Assembly: GCF_029962835.1 (NCBI RefSeq)
Contig: NC_080573.1
Span: 92,375,501-92,439,500 of the forward strand
Direction: 5' to 3'
Source of the DNA: Magnolia sinica
Taxonomy: Eukaryota > Streptophyta > Magnoliopsida > Magnoliales > Magnoliaceae
Length of the DNA: 64,000 nt
Part shown: positions 12,246-22,930 of the stretch, piece after piece
How the letters are laid out: every line of letters begins with the position of its first letter
How positions within the stretch are numbered: position 1 is the stretch's first letter
Translations under genes and position numbers: made by a program
The notes under the pieces: model-generated
Told to the model about the DNA's origin: nothing
What the model saw: only the letters and a program-made list of their open reading frames with translations
Databases searched by the model: none

Positions 12246-12944
12246 TCAGGCGTGTGTCATCTTGATTTCTTTGAACTCCCTCTACACACAAGCCTTGATC
12301 TCCTCCACCTATCATTTCTTATCCTTCCAGGATCTCCCTTTGACCATCACATGCTCAAGAAAGTGCACCACTTCATCCATGAGATGACCGAAGATGATGG
12401 CGTTATTCTTCGCCTCCCTCTTGCAATCACTGCTCTCCTATGACTGAGGTTGGAAAATCCCAATTTGGGAGTCCATAAAAGCTAGAAGATCCTTTGGTTT
12501 GGTGCGACTTCTCTCACCGTAAGTGTGCTTCATCTCCTTGATGTTGTCCAATAGATCCTTACACTGAGTCTGGAAAAATTGTAGTACCGTCTTGTCAAAC
12601 TGGTGCTGCCAAGTCCAATGAAGGTGGTTATTCCAGGCACTGTAATTCTCAGGGTGGGTGCAAACTTCTCCCTTGATGGAGGTTTCCTAATTTAGGAATA
12701 AGAGGATAAGTTTCAGTTCAGATTTTACCTCGAAAGTGTTCCCAACGTGGTGAAGTGTTCTCAAGACCTCTAAGATCTTTCCCAGAGGTGGATTGGTTAG
12801 AGCGACTTTTGAGTGGCTCTGAATGAAGAAGTCTATATCAAATAGGAAGGAAAAATGACCAAACTATGCAAGGTTGTCAGTGAGGATCTCTTTCAGAAAG
12901 GCCTTAGCCTGAGAAAGAGGAGAAGAAACCACAACAGAAGACAT
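12246..12944 (-). pseudogene. Unrecognised decayed 233-codon gene
   Basis: A single minus-strand frame runs 233 codons from ATG (12942-12944) to TGA (12246-12248) without a net frameshift, but is cut by in-frame stops after codons 26 and 85 and by further stops in the last third. It starts MSSVVVSSPLSQAKAFLKEI; later segments include NPPLGKILEVLRTL, WTWQHQFDKTVLQFFQTQ and KDLLDNIKEMKHTYGE. The composition is helical and aromatic-rich. A TATA box lies 69 bases upstream. I recognise no family; it could be the extra ORF of an old retroelement or a host pseudogene. The preserved frame suggests it was coding until recently. Confidence 0.5.
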
Positions 12945-13012
12945 GTCGACCAGAAGTTAAAGAAGTTTAAAAACATGGGAAGTCTGAAAGCGTGAAGAAG
13001 TGAGAAGTGTCG

Positions 13013-13020
13013 TTTATATA
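13013..13020 (-). promoter_or_regulatory. Candidate TATA box of the decayed 12.2-12.9 kb gene
   Basis: The minus strand reads TATATAAA, 69 bases before the ATG at 12944, with a C/T-rich leader containing CACTTCTCACTTCTTCACGC. Spacing and context fit a plant core promoter; no other support. Confidence 0.45.
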
Positions 13021-13389
13021 GATGTTATGAAGCAGGGATCAATCTCACATTTGATGCATCATGGAAAGGATTATGCATAGTAATGGCATACAAGGTGTCG
13101 TACCTTCGAGGAGTTGGTACATGTCGCCGCAGTGTCACTTATTTTGGCAAATGAAATGTCACACGATTCCTTGTTTCTATGCCACATCATCTTGCTAGTT
13201 ACTTTCCCTCTTGTGCAAGAAAATAACAAAAAGGAAAAAAATTAAAGGACGACCAAAAAGTAAAGAGAAAAACATGGCACTCGGGCCGATTTTATAAATT
13301 TCAAATTGTTTATAAACCGAAAATCAAAAATCGAAAAAAGAAAAGATAGCAACCGTTTCCATTATCTTTGCCTGCCTAGCCATTATTGC
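13021..13389. other. Stretch without recognised features
   Basis: AT-rich sequence between the candidate promoter and the copia gag remnant. No gene or clear repeat was seen. Confidence 0.5.
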
Positions 13390-13966
13390 TTGAGTCTTTT
13401 ATCAAGATTATCTTGAGAGTGTACCTATTCGGTAAGGATCTAAGTATTTTTCTTACATATACAACCCACTAGAATCCTCTCTCCTAAACTCAACATGGAG
13501 TTTCAAAAATAGTTAAGTTTAGAATAAAACTTCATGAAACTTTCAAACTCTTTCATTTTTAGATTTTCAAATTGGATCATTTAGAGTTGAAGTTTCTATC
13601 TTTTTACTATGCTTGTGTCCTCATCGGTGATTTCCAATATGTTCCATACTTTCCCGTTTCACAAGTACAAATATGTTGGAATTCATTAAGGAAAACGACA
13701 TAGTAAATAACATTAAGAACTTTGACATCATAAGTATATTATACTCTCTTATCGGCACTCTATTTGGATTTATCTTTGATAGCGCTGATGGTTTTACCAT
13801 CAGACATGACTTATTTCATGGGTATAATCCATCCTTCTTCGATAATAGCCCAAACTATAGGTTCAAGGGATCTTAGAAAGACCATCATCCTAACCTTCCA
13901 ATAAGCGTAGTTAGACCCATCAAAATAAGGCGAGCATGTGACAGCACACACTTCTTGGGTATACAT
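13390..13966 (-). pseudogene. Copia gag remnant (SIRE-like)
   Basis: The minus strand reads PYFDGSNYAYWKVRMMVFLR (13870-13930), followed by EEGWIIP and, further on, KILRSLPNRYTLKIILIKDS. These correspond to the FxGxNYxYWKxRM and ILRSLPxxF blocks of plant copia gag. The ATG is near 13964-13966, just inside the primer site at 14022. Stops and shifts are frequent. The rest of gag and all of pol are missing to the left, so only the 5' end of the element survives. It resembles the SIRE element at 22931 in family, not in detail. Confidence 0.8.
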
Positions 13967-14021
13967 AATTCTAAAGCCCCTTTGTATAAGATCTAGGAAG
14001 TTACACCCCTGAAGAGCTACC

Positions 14022-14036
14022 CACTCTTATACCAAT
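14022..14036 (-). other. Primer binding site of the minus-strand copia remnant
   Basis: The minus strand reads ATTGGTATAAGAGTGG, resembling the initiator tRNA-Met primer site TGGTATCAGAGC with two differences. It lies a few bases inside the LTR that starts at 14043 and upstream of the gag remnant. Confidence 0.65.
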
Positions 14037-14543
14037 TGAAATTGCGTGGTAGGATAGTCTACCACAGTGTATGCGAAAACTTGTGGGAACTAAATAATTA
14101 TAGTTAAGTCTTAGAGGGGGGTGATTAAGACTAATTTAAAATTCTACAAATAAAATAAAAAATGCTTGCTTAAATAATTTTTCAACTTAACTAAGTAAAT
14201 TAACACTAAGACTTCTAAGCCAAAGTGAGACTAATCACATAGACTACAAGAGATATGCCAACTATGCAACTAGTCTATTAGAAATAGTGAATTTGTGTGT
14301 GCTTAACAAGATAAGTGCCTAGCATACAATCTAACTCATGTATTAAAATAATTAAACTAATCAATCATATAAGCATTAATAAAAATATACACAAATCACA
14401 TAAGCATGTATATTTGTTTGGTTTCCCTGCTCCACTCTTGCTGGAAGCACTCCCTCGAGTGTACTAGTATTCATTATTGAAGGTTTTAAATGAAGTTCAC
14501 CTCTAACCTTAACAACGCTAAATAAGGACCTAAACATATGTAC

Positions 14544-16113
14544 TAAAAAGGAGAGATTAAGAAGTCCTAGAGGGGGAGGGGGTTGAATAAGACTATGTCA
14601 AATAATCGAATAAAGTGCTGAATAAGTAAATAAATCAGAGATCTCAATTGCACTAGTATTGAAACGTTAATTCAAGCGGATTCGTACGACAACCTTCACC
14701 CAAACAAGTTTAGGTGGGAAAACCTTATTTCACAAATGTAATAAGAATCAAAATCTCAAACTGATCAATAGTAAATAAAACTAAATATTACAAGCATTCA
14801 CCACTTTAACATAAAAGGAATTACAAACATTTACCACAAAAGGATAAAAGCATTCACCACAACACTAAGAATTATAGTGGTTCGATGTATCAATAACTAT
14901 TCTCAAACAGCCACACCCATTCCACTCTCAAAATTACTATCCACATAATCTTAGCTTTCACTAAGAATAAGGTTTTCACAGGGTCATCTTAAAACCTAAT
15001 ACAATTGTGATTTTACTGGGCTATCACAAATAAAGAGACCCCTCACTGAGATGCTTATCTCAGAAAAACTAACACTGAGATTTTCTGGCAAACTCAGAAA
15101 AATCAAATACAAAAAATAAATGTATACTTATCTTCACTGTAGAAAAAGTTGTAGGCGAAGAACTGCTTTTCTTGAATGTCGAATGTTCAACATTCAGTCT
15201 GATAGAAAAGGTCCATGGTTCTATTAATTTTAATTAAATTTAAACTAAGTAGCTACTTGTATTAATTCTCTTAAATCTCAATAAGAAGAGTATTCACTCT
15301 CTTTTTAGAATCAGAATGACAGAGTTTGAGACTAAAGGAATTAAACAAAAAATCTATAAAATAATTTATAAATACCGTTCAATAGCTTAATAATAGCTAA
15401 GTCTTCTCTCTCACTTGCAGAAGGATTTAGATAGTCTTGAATGAATTTTCGGATTGAGAGAGAACCTCAATTTATAGGTAAAAAAGTTGTTTCTTCGACT
15501 AGCCCAAGCAACGAATTTAATTCCAACGGATTTTTAGATTTGACCGGATAAGATTTAACAAATCTTTGACTGGTCGAAGGAGACAAAATCTGCACTGATA
15601 GTTGCTGGACTTCGAGCAGAGAAACTCTCGACTAGTCGAAATTTGTCCTTCGACTGGTCTAAGGTGCAAAAAAAATTTCTGTTTCACTCAGTTTGAACTA
15701 GGACTGGTCGAGCCAAAACTTAGGCTGGTCGAAAGTCAACCAAATATAAGCATAAAAATTCAATTTAAAATAGATTTTGAAAGCATCTAAACCTAAGGTC
15801 TTTCTAGTGTTTATAATACCTGTATAGACTGAACTTCATTGTCTTGAAGTAGATTAAAGACTTGAACTTCTCTAAAGAGCTTGATCTTCTACTAGAACAT
15901 TAGTAGATCATGACTTCATGTTGTCTTTTGAGCTTGATCTTGATCTTGATCTTCTACTAGATCTTGGTTTTAATCTTCTACTAGATCTTGAACTTGTTTT
16001 GAACCTTGATCTTGAATCATACTTGAAGATCACTTGATAAAATGCTTTGACTAAACGAAATTTGACAAACAAAGTATGAAGTGTGCTTTAAATATTATAG
16101 CACTTACAAGTAC
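14544..16113 (-). mobile_element. Solo LTR of a SIRE-type copia element
   Basis: Read on minus it starts TGTAAGTGCTA, as the SIRE LTRs at 22931 and 31764 do. It contains the same TCGACTAGTC palindrome array upstream of a CTATAAATTGAGG TATA box, and ends in the CCCCCTCTAGGACT motif followed by CCTTTTTA. Flanks TGTAC (14539-14543) and AGTAC (16114-16118) match at four of five bases, as expected for a target duplication. No internal domain adjoins it. Length is about 1.57 kb against 1.91 kb for the intact SIRE LTR. Confidence 0.8.
15470..15740 (-). promoter_or_regulatory. TATA box and TCGA-palindrome array in the solo LTR
   Basis: The TATA box (minus, TATAAAT) is at 15470-15476. Directly upstream in LTR orientation, from about 15490 to 15735, lie copies of CGACTAGTCGA, CGACTGGTC and GACTGGTCGA, the same arrangement as in the full SIRE LTRs. 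Confidence 0.75.
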
Positions 16114-17451
16114 TCTCTCGTATAAGAGGTTGACATTTCCATACTTGTCGATGGCACACACAAGAGAATTTAGTTGGTTTTCTATTGGATAACTAACAAC
16201 CACTAACAGTCCTAATCCAATGCCTTACATACACTCCTGCTTGAGGCTCTCACAATTACTAACATGTGCACACTCGTGCCCTATAGACTATATACACACC
16301 TATATTGGTGAATTTGACCCTACACAAAATCCTAGGTCCTACAAAAGAACCTGTCAAGTTTAGGTCATAAACTCTTATACTCAATCTTATACAAGACATG
16401 AGTGTATGTGGACTCTTACAAATGCCAACTTACTTGTCAGATTGAGCTCCTTTGGTAGCTCATTGTTTGGGTTGCCTGATCAATGCTCTCTCATACTTCA
16501 ATTAACTCTACTTGTGCTCCCACGATCGATGACATCGATGCTTCCAGTCCTATGATCATTCATCTTACATGTGACGTGGCAATGAGGTGACCAAGGCAAG
16601 AGAGTTGGTGTAATCTCCCACAACTAATCGATAGTTAATTTCCTAATAGATTCACTTATATGGTTTAGACAGAGATATACCAATAGGCATAGTGTCTAAT
16701 CTCTAGAGAAGGTGGAGATTGAGTTCATCTTTCACATGGAGGTTGGAATCCTCATTAAAGTGGTAAAGCTCAAGAAGATAAATCAATCCTCATAGGTTTA
16801 GAATAATATGATGAGTGATACAAGTGGGGAATCACCTAAACTCCAATTGTACCAAAAACTCATCAGAATGCATAAGAACTGAATGCCCATTTTCTAGAGT
16901 TCGTGTTATATTGGCTATAAAATGACTAGTTAACACTCTGTCAATAGGATGAAAAGGTCATTCGATGGGATCAAAAGTCCTTCAATAGAATCAAACTGCT
17001 TGTCGATCCCATCGAGAAAATTTAGGAATTTATCTGTTTAGTTGTTTGACTAGTTCTTTGGTAAGATTTAGTGGTCTATCGATTCCATTGAGACCCATCG
17101 ACAGATTATCAATGGGATCAATGACTACTTAAAAACTACTGTTTTGAGCAGATATGATTACAACAACTTTGCAATTCTTTTAGCCTTACTTATCATATTT
17201 CAATTGGACTCTTAAGGTTAAAAGATGGCCAATAAAGATTTACCTATTAAGGTTAGGATTATCAAGAGGCTAAAGTTGTCTTGGGTGTAAGGTCAGGGTC
17301 ACCAAAACAACACATTTACTCATTCTTCACTCCTTGATGCTCCATGTCCTCTTGTGTCTTTGGTCTTTACCTTCCAAGGGCTCAACCGACTATATGACAT
17401 GGGGACTCATGTGATTAACAAATAAGGTGTATAAATCAGTGCACTAACAGA

Positions 17452-18243
17452 AACCGTAAAACTCAAAACCCTAATATCTAAGCTAACCTTACAGGTTAAA
17501 CCCTAAACCCAAAACTCTAATCTAATCCCTAAAACCCTAAACCTAAAATCCTAAAACTCAAACCCTAAGCCGTAAACCCTAAACCCTAAACCCTAATCCT
17601 AAAACCAAAACCCCTAAACCCGAAACCCTAAACGTAAACCTTATGCCTTATCCTAAACCTTAAGCCCAAAACACCAATACTAAACACTAAACTCTAAGCC
17701 CTTTGCCCAAAACCATATGCACTAAACCCTAAACCTCAAACATTAAACCTTAAACCCTAAATCCTAAACCTTAAACCCTAAATCCTAAACCTTAATGCCT
17801 AGGCCAAAACTTATGCCCAAATCTTAAAAGCCTAACCCTAATCCAAAAAACCCTAAAACCTAAATGTTACCTTAAAACTTAAACCCTAAACCCAAAACCC
17901 CAATCCTAAAACTCAAACTCTAAATACTAAATCTAAAATCCTAAACATTAAACCCTAAGCCCTAAAACCCAAAAACCATAGACACTAAACCCTAAACCTC
18001 GAACACTATACCCTAAATCCTAAACCCTAACCCTAAACCCTAATCCCTAAGCCTAACTTTATATGTTAATTCTAAAAGCCTAACCCTAATCCATAAAACC
18101 CTAAACTATAAACCTTAAGCCACAAACCCTAAACCCTAAACCTCAAATTTAAAACCCTAAACTTCAAACCCTACTCTAAAACTTACACCCTAAATTCAAA
18201 ACTAATATCTTAAAACCCTAGCCCTAAACCTCAATCCCTAAAC
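17452..18243. repeat. Degenerate interstitial telomere-like repeat
   Basis: About 790 bases dominated by CCCTAAA and variants (CCTAAAAC, CCCTAATC, CTCTAAA), equivalent to TTTAGGG on minus. Only short perfect runs remain (for example near 17575-17595). It begins immediately after a copia LTR end at 17449. Confidence 0.93.
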
Positions 18244-21130
18244 ACTAATCAGTGTAATATTTGCATTTTCACTTCGTCTAGGTTTGTGACCTTAATCAAT
18301 GGGTTGGATAGGGAATGCATCACAGGGGTTCCCACGGTCTCAGTGGGCCCCACTAGATGGGTAGCTGGATACATCACCATGGGGCCCTGAAAAGGTTTCA
18401 ACGGTTAGGGCCTCAGTCACCACTTCTTCTACTATGGGCCCATATGAGATTTGAATCCATCTCATTTCTGGTCTCATACCTAGTAAATGGGCTGGGACAC
18501 ATGGATGGTTTGTATGTAAAGTACATACATGCAATGGGCCTAGGAGGATTTCAATTGTAGACATTTAACAAAGGCTAGTTAAACTATTCTGCCCATTTCA
18601 AGTCAATGATTAGATGGTCAAAATCAGCCGATGCATCAAGAATTTTTAGAATCCTAAATCCACAATATTTAAAGAAATTAAAAAAATGCATGCACTTCAA
18701 GGAAAAATCATGGAAACGAAACAAAAAAATAAAAATAAAAAATAAAAAATAAAAAATCTAAGTCGATGGCGCTTACACTACTGATGATGGTGCCTGGTGT
18801 TGTTCCTACAGGGGCTAATCTGACAGTGTTGATGGTAATGATTGCTGGTAAAGAAAGAGAGAGAGTGTGTTGAGAGAGGTATCCTTAATTGTACTGATTT
18901 TTTATACTCAAATTTCAAAATTTTAACAGCTCATATTCGTCGAATAACTAAACTCTAAATTTTAACCACTGAGAATAATTAACTAAAAAAAAATATTAAA
19001 CGGTCAATGACCATCAAAATTATTGGTCGATTCCACACCATTTTCAAATGGTGATGGTCAGATGGTATGAGAATTTGAACCATTCATCGTTTCATTTCCA
19101 TCGTGAATAAACAACTTGACTACAAAGATTCACTGATGGTTACCATGAGTTTTCGATGTTGAATGTGGACCATTGAAAATATTCTTTTTAATGATATAAA
19201 TTCTTCTATACATGGCGACGGTTAGAATCATCTGACATTATCAAGTTTCTTACCATGTATCTAACCGCAGAGAACACAGAACATGGGCAGTTCAGATCAC
19301 CAGACTACCACAGTATGTGGGCCCCAGTGGGGCGACACCTGATGGGTTGCTGAGTTGCGACAGGCAAAACGAACACAGCGGATGCCAGGACCTATGTGGG
19401 CCCATAGAGATGTCAGTGACAAATCCACTCGGTCCATCTGTTTTCAAAGATCACATTAGTTCTGGATTCTAAAAATCAGGCAGGTTCAAAACACAAGTGT
19501 GCCATGCCACACGATACAGTAGGGATTAAGCACCTTGCGGTGACAGAAGTTTTGTATCAGGATGATAATTGTTCCTACAGTTTATCTGAGTGGTAATAAA
19601 TCTATGAACGGTTTGGATGGAATATAAACATCATGGTCAGTTCCAAGAAGGTTTTAACGGTGGATGTTTCTTTTCCCACTATTTTGTTGGTGTGACCCAC
19701 CTGAGTTTTGGATCTACCTGATTTTTAGAATATCATCCCATTGTAGTCTTTCAAAACAGATGGATGGATTGGACTTATCACCGACATCTCTGTGGACCCA
19801 CACAGCCCCGGGCACAGAGTTAACTCTGCCCCTGCCATCACAGTCAATCCGCTCCCATACTTTGGAGCCTTGTTTTTGTTTTGATTCCAGATCCCCCGTT
19901 TGTGACAATCAGGAATTTCCTGTTTGCCTGTATTTTGAAAATGGTGGTTAACTATCACTTTAGTTCAATAGGTGAGAGACATGTGAGCTGCCCGGTCCCC
20001 CCGCTACCATTACCTTACTAGCTTGGCGCTTCTTGAATTGGGGGTCTACCCAAATTCTGCTGAACACGTGAGTCATGTACGGTGATTATGGCAACAGCCC
20101 CACCTTGGATGGGATAAAATCATACAACCGAACTGTCCAATTCATCAGACAATCCTAACCATGCGATCAGTGGTTTCGAAACCTGCACGCTAGGTACGTA
20201 GTACCTACCGCGGATGCTTGCGAAAACGGCTTAAGGTCCATGAAATCACGGGGCCGTCCACATCACACCTTTCACTTTTTAGGTTTTATGCCAAAAAATC
20301 AGGCTGATTCAACACTTAGGTGGTCCAAAAATAAATAAATAATAGAAAAGTTTAAAACCTCTAAATTTATGTGGTATAAAGTGCTTAGATTTGAAATACT
20401 GTGATATTTGGGTTATTCTTTTATTCGGTAGAGGCACATTAATGAATGGATTGGATGGCATATAAACACAGTGCCGGACCCTACACAAAACTGACGGTGG
20501 GTGTTTCATACCAACCGTTTCCTTATGGCGTGGCTTACCTGAGTTTTGGATAATCATGAATCGTGGATCGGGACTCTGGATTCAATGGTTAACATGAAGC
20601 AGTGTACCTGAACGTGACTTTAGGTTTGCAAAATGACTGTGATATGTTTGACAGATGGTCAAGACCACGTTCGTATAACGTGGCTGATTATTTTCACATC
20701 CAACGGACAAAGAAAAACACTTGTGACCTGACAGTAACTATAGATTATGCACCGCCACTGCACACATGGTACATGCTTCCCTCTATCCAAACGGTCGAAG
20801 TGCTGGGACCCACTTTGGATGGGTCGTTTACCCAAAGTCAGATTGATCTCTCGGTCCTCTGGTGTCCCACGAATGGACGTTTTGTTGAGTTTGGACAGTC
20901 TGGTTGCCATTTTTCTACTCTGGGCTCTGGCAGCATCTGTCCATACTGAACTGAAGCACAGCCACTGTACAGATGAAACCTATATACCCCTATCCAAACT
21001 TTAGAAGTGGTGGGCCGCCCCGCCTTGTAGTAATCTACCTAAAATCAGACTGATTGGACGGTCCAAGGCACTGATAGTTTGGTGAATTTGGACTATTGGA
21101 TTTTCGCTGTTCTGTCTATTTTATGGCCGC
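18244..21130. repeat. Gene-free region with dispersed GGGCCCAC/TGGATGGA-type repeats
   Basis: No credible gene. Several blocks (about 18300-18560, 19600-19810, 20440-20560, 20760-21080) share a theme: ATGGGCCC, TTTTAACGGTGGATGTTT, TGACCCACCTGAGTTTTGGA and AACAGATGGATGGATTGGA. The same theme recurs at 300-560, 38270-38455, 46130-46330 and 61700-61870. It looks like a very abundant dispersed family that I cannot name. Short A-rich AAAAAT repeats lie at 18720-18760. Confidence 0.6.
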
Positions 21131-21990
21131 AAATTAGGCGTTGATGTTCCCATGCTTAGTGACACTTGAGATTAATGTACATGTATGTGATGTGTATAAT
21201 GTTTATGGGTAAACTGTTGTACACTATTTTTTTTACGTTTCATGAAATAGCCAATTAAAAATGGACTGATGTCATTGTATGAAAAAAATATATATAGCAT
21301 GGGAAAGATATTGCAAGATTTTGAAATGCTTTCCATGGAAGTATAACTGGTGCAGAGCTCGATAGTACATGTCATTTGATGACGAGGTATGGTCGAGAAG
21401 TCCAAAAGGTGGAAAGTGGTCAAGTAGAAAAGAATGGTTAGCAGGACACATGTCAAGAAGAGAAGGAAGAATCTGAAAAACAGACTTGGCAACAATTCAG
21501 TTGCTATAACTGTTGAAATAAAGAAGAGAAACATGTGAAGAGAAGATGTAACAAAAATTTATAAATAGCAAGAACTTCAGCAAAGCAAATAGTCTCAAAT
21601 GGTGAACCTAATTTAAAATCATCTGAATAATGGAATTCGGCATACTTCAGGAGATAGTACATTAGCTGGGAGTGGAGTAGGCACGTAATCGAACTACTAT
21701 ACATCGTGTGCAATTAGCTAAATATTCTATCTCTTATTTGTTATATTTTGTTGAACAATATACATGATTTACTTTACTGCAGCAAACATATTTGACAGAA
21801 TGCCTAAATGATGTTTTCACTTAAGTAAACTTAATAGATGCAATTCTTAATGTTTGTATTACTTCATATAAGTGTTTAGAAGTAAGTGCATGTAATTTAT
21901 TTATTTAAAATTTAAAAAGTCATATTCACCCCCTGTAGGACATTAGTCATATATTGAAGCTTCACTTATAGAGGTACAACTATAATTTCA
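21130..21990 (+). repeat. Probable copia LTR fragment
   Basis: The right end is marked by ATTCACCCCCTGTAGGACAT (about 21924-21944), parallel to the SIRE LTR end motif, and by TATAATTTCA directly before a primer site. The left boundary was not identified; 21130 is approximate. Confidence 0.45.
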
Positions 21991-22006
21991 ATTAGTATCA
22001 GAGCGG
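21991..22006 (+). other. Copia primer binding site (tRNA-Met)
   Basis: ATTAGTATCAGAGCGG resembles TGGTATCAGAGC with the first two bases altered. It follows an LTR-like end and precedes a gag remnant. Confidence 0.7.
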
Positions 22007-22033
22007 ATTCCTTTTGAAGGGCTTAGCAGCCTA

Positions 22034-22640
22034 GATGGAGATCCTTGTTAAAGCTGAAAATGTGTCTAAAACCAAAGGAACATAGATCTCTAGACTTCCT
22101 TTGTTTAACGGATCTATGTTTATTGAAAAGTTAGGATGCACATATTCCTTAGATTCTTACACGATGCGGTTTGGGATATAATAGAAAATGGGTGGAAAGC
22201 ACCAATGGATCAAATGTATTGGATTATGGTGCTACGTACCATTTCAAGACCCAAACGTCAAGCGCTTTGGACCGACTATGACAAAACTAGGTCCAGTTGC
22301 AATGCAAAAGTATTTAACACTATTTACTGCACGTTTCTCAAGAAGAGTTTAAATGAATATGCATATGCAAAACAACAAAAAATGCATAGGATTTACTGGA
22401 AACCACCTATCAAGGGACAAGCACAGTAAAGCATTCTAAACTCTAGCTCTTAACAACACAATTTGAAAACATAAAAATGGAATAGCATGAAACATTTATG
22501 GAGTTTTACACTAAATTGAGTGACATATGTAACTCCATATGGGGGTTAGGAGAAAGAGTTCTTCGTCCACGTATTTGTAGAAAAACTTAAGATCTTTACC
22601 AGAACGATTCTCTTCCAAGGTCACTACAATAGAGGAAATG
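22034..22640 (+). pseudogene. Copia gag remnant
   Basis: Starts MEILVKAENVSKTKG at 22034, then shows LPLFNGS (about 22095), ENGWKAPMDQ in another frame (about 22184), and NLRSLPERFSSKVTTIEEM (about 22585-22640). These match the FNGSNY, GWxxP and LRSLPERFxxKVTxIEE blocks of SIRE-type gag seen intact in the element at 24915. Multiple shifts and stops; nothing of pol remains. The plant-mobile-domain gene promoter and the SIRE insertion follow. Confidence 0.75.
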
Positions 22641-22851
22641 TAGGTGAAAGTGATAGTGATGTTTGAGTCCCATTAATACCATAATAAATACACATACGTG
22701 TCACCCCAATGTGAACCGCCTTCGACCATTTTCATCAGGATCAGTAGCGTCAAATCGAGGCATTGGATGAACCCTGTACTTACACATGTCGTCTCTAGCC
22801 ATTTTGCCGAAATAGTAATGATGCTTCAATAAATGCTCTCTCCCTTCGGCC

Positions 22852-22858
22852 ATATAAA
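22852..22858 (+). promoter_or_regulatory. Candidate TATA box of the decayed PMD gene
   Basis: ATATAAA in CCATATAAATAGA, followed by a pyrimidine-rich leader of about 70 bases up to the SIRE insertion at 22930. The leader resumes after SIRE at 33689, just before the PMD-like frame. Assignment is by position only. Confidence 0.5.
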
Positions 22859-22930
22859 TAGAATTTCAAAATGTTTTCCTTCTACACATTTCAGTTTTCC
22901 CTTCTACTTGCGATTTTCTTCCCAAATCCT

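Larger units (their letters stand above)
14043..17449 (-). repeat. Copia LTR (5' LTR of the remnant), interrupted by a solo LTR
   Basis: Begins TGCGTGGTAGG next to the primer site and ends GTGCACTAACA at 17449, giving TG...CA ends. The length is about 1.84 kb once the nested LTR (14544-16113) is removed, similar to SIRE LTRs. Near the inner end, AGAGGGGGGTGATTAAGACT (14115) parallels the C-rich/ACT motif near the end of the SIRE LTR. The right end abuts the telomere-like tract. Confidence 0.65.

Noticed and set aside
17452..18243. A true chromosome end
   Set aside because: Repeats are degenerate and flanked on both sides by ordinary repeat DNA.
18357..18564. Overlapping sense and antisense ORFs near 18.4 kb
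   Set aside because: Both frames translate the GGGCCC-rich dispersed repeat; no motif or conserved context.
20602..20949. 115-residue ORF at 20602-20949 as a host gene
   Set aside because: Lies in dispersed repeat sequence, overlaps open frames on both strands and shows no recognisable domain.
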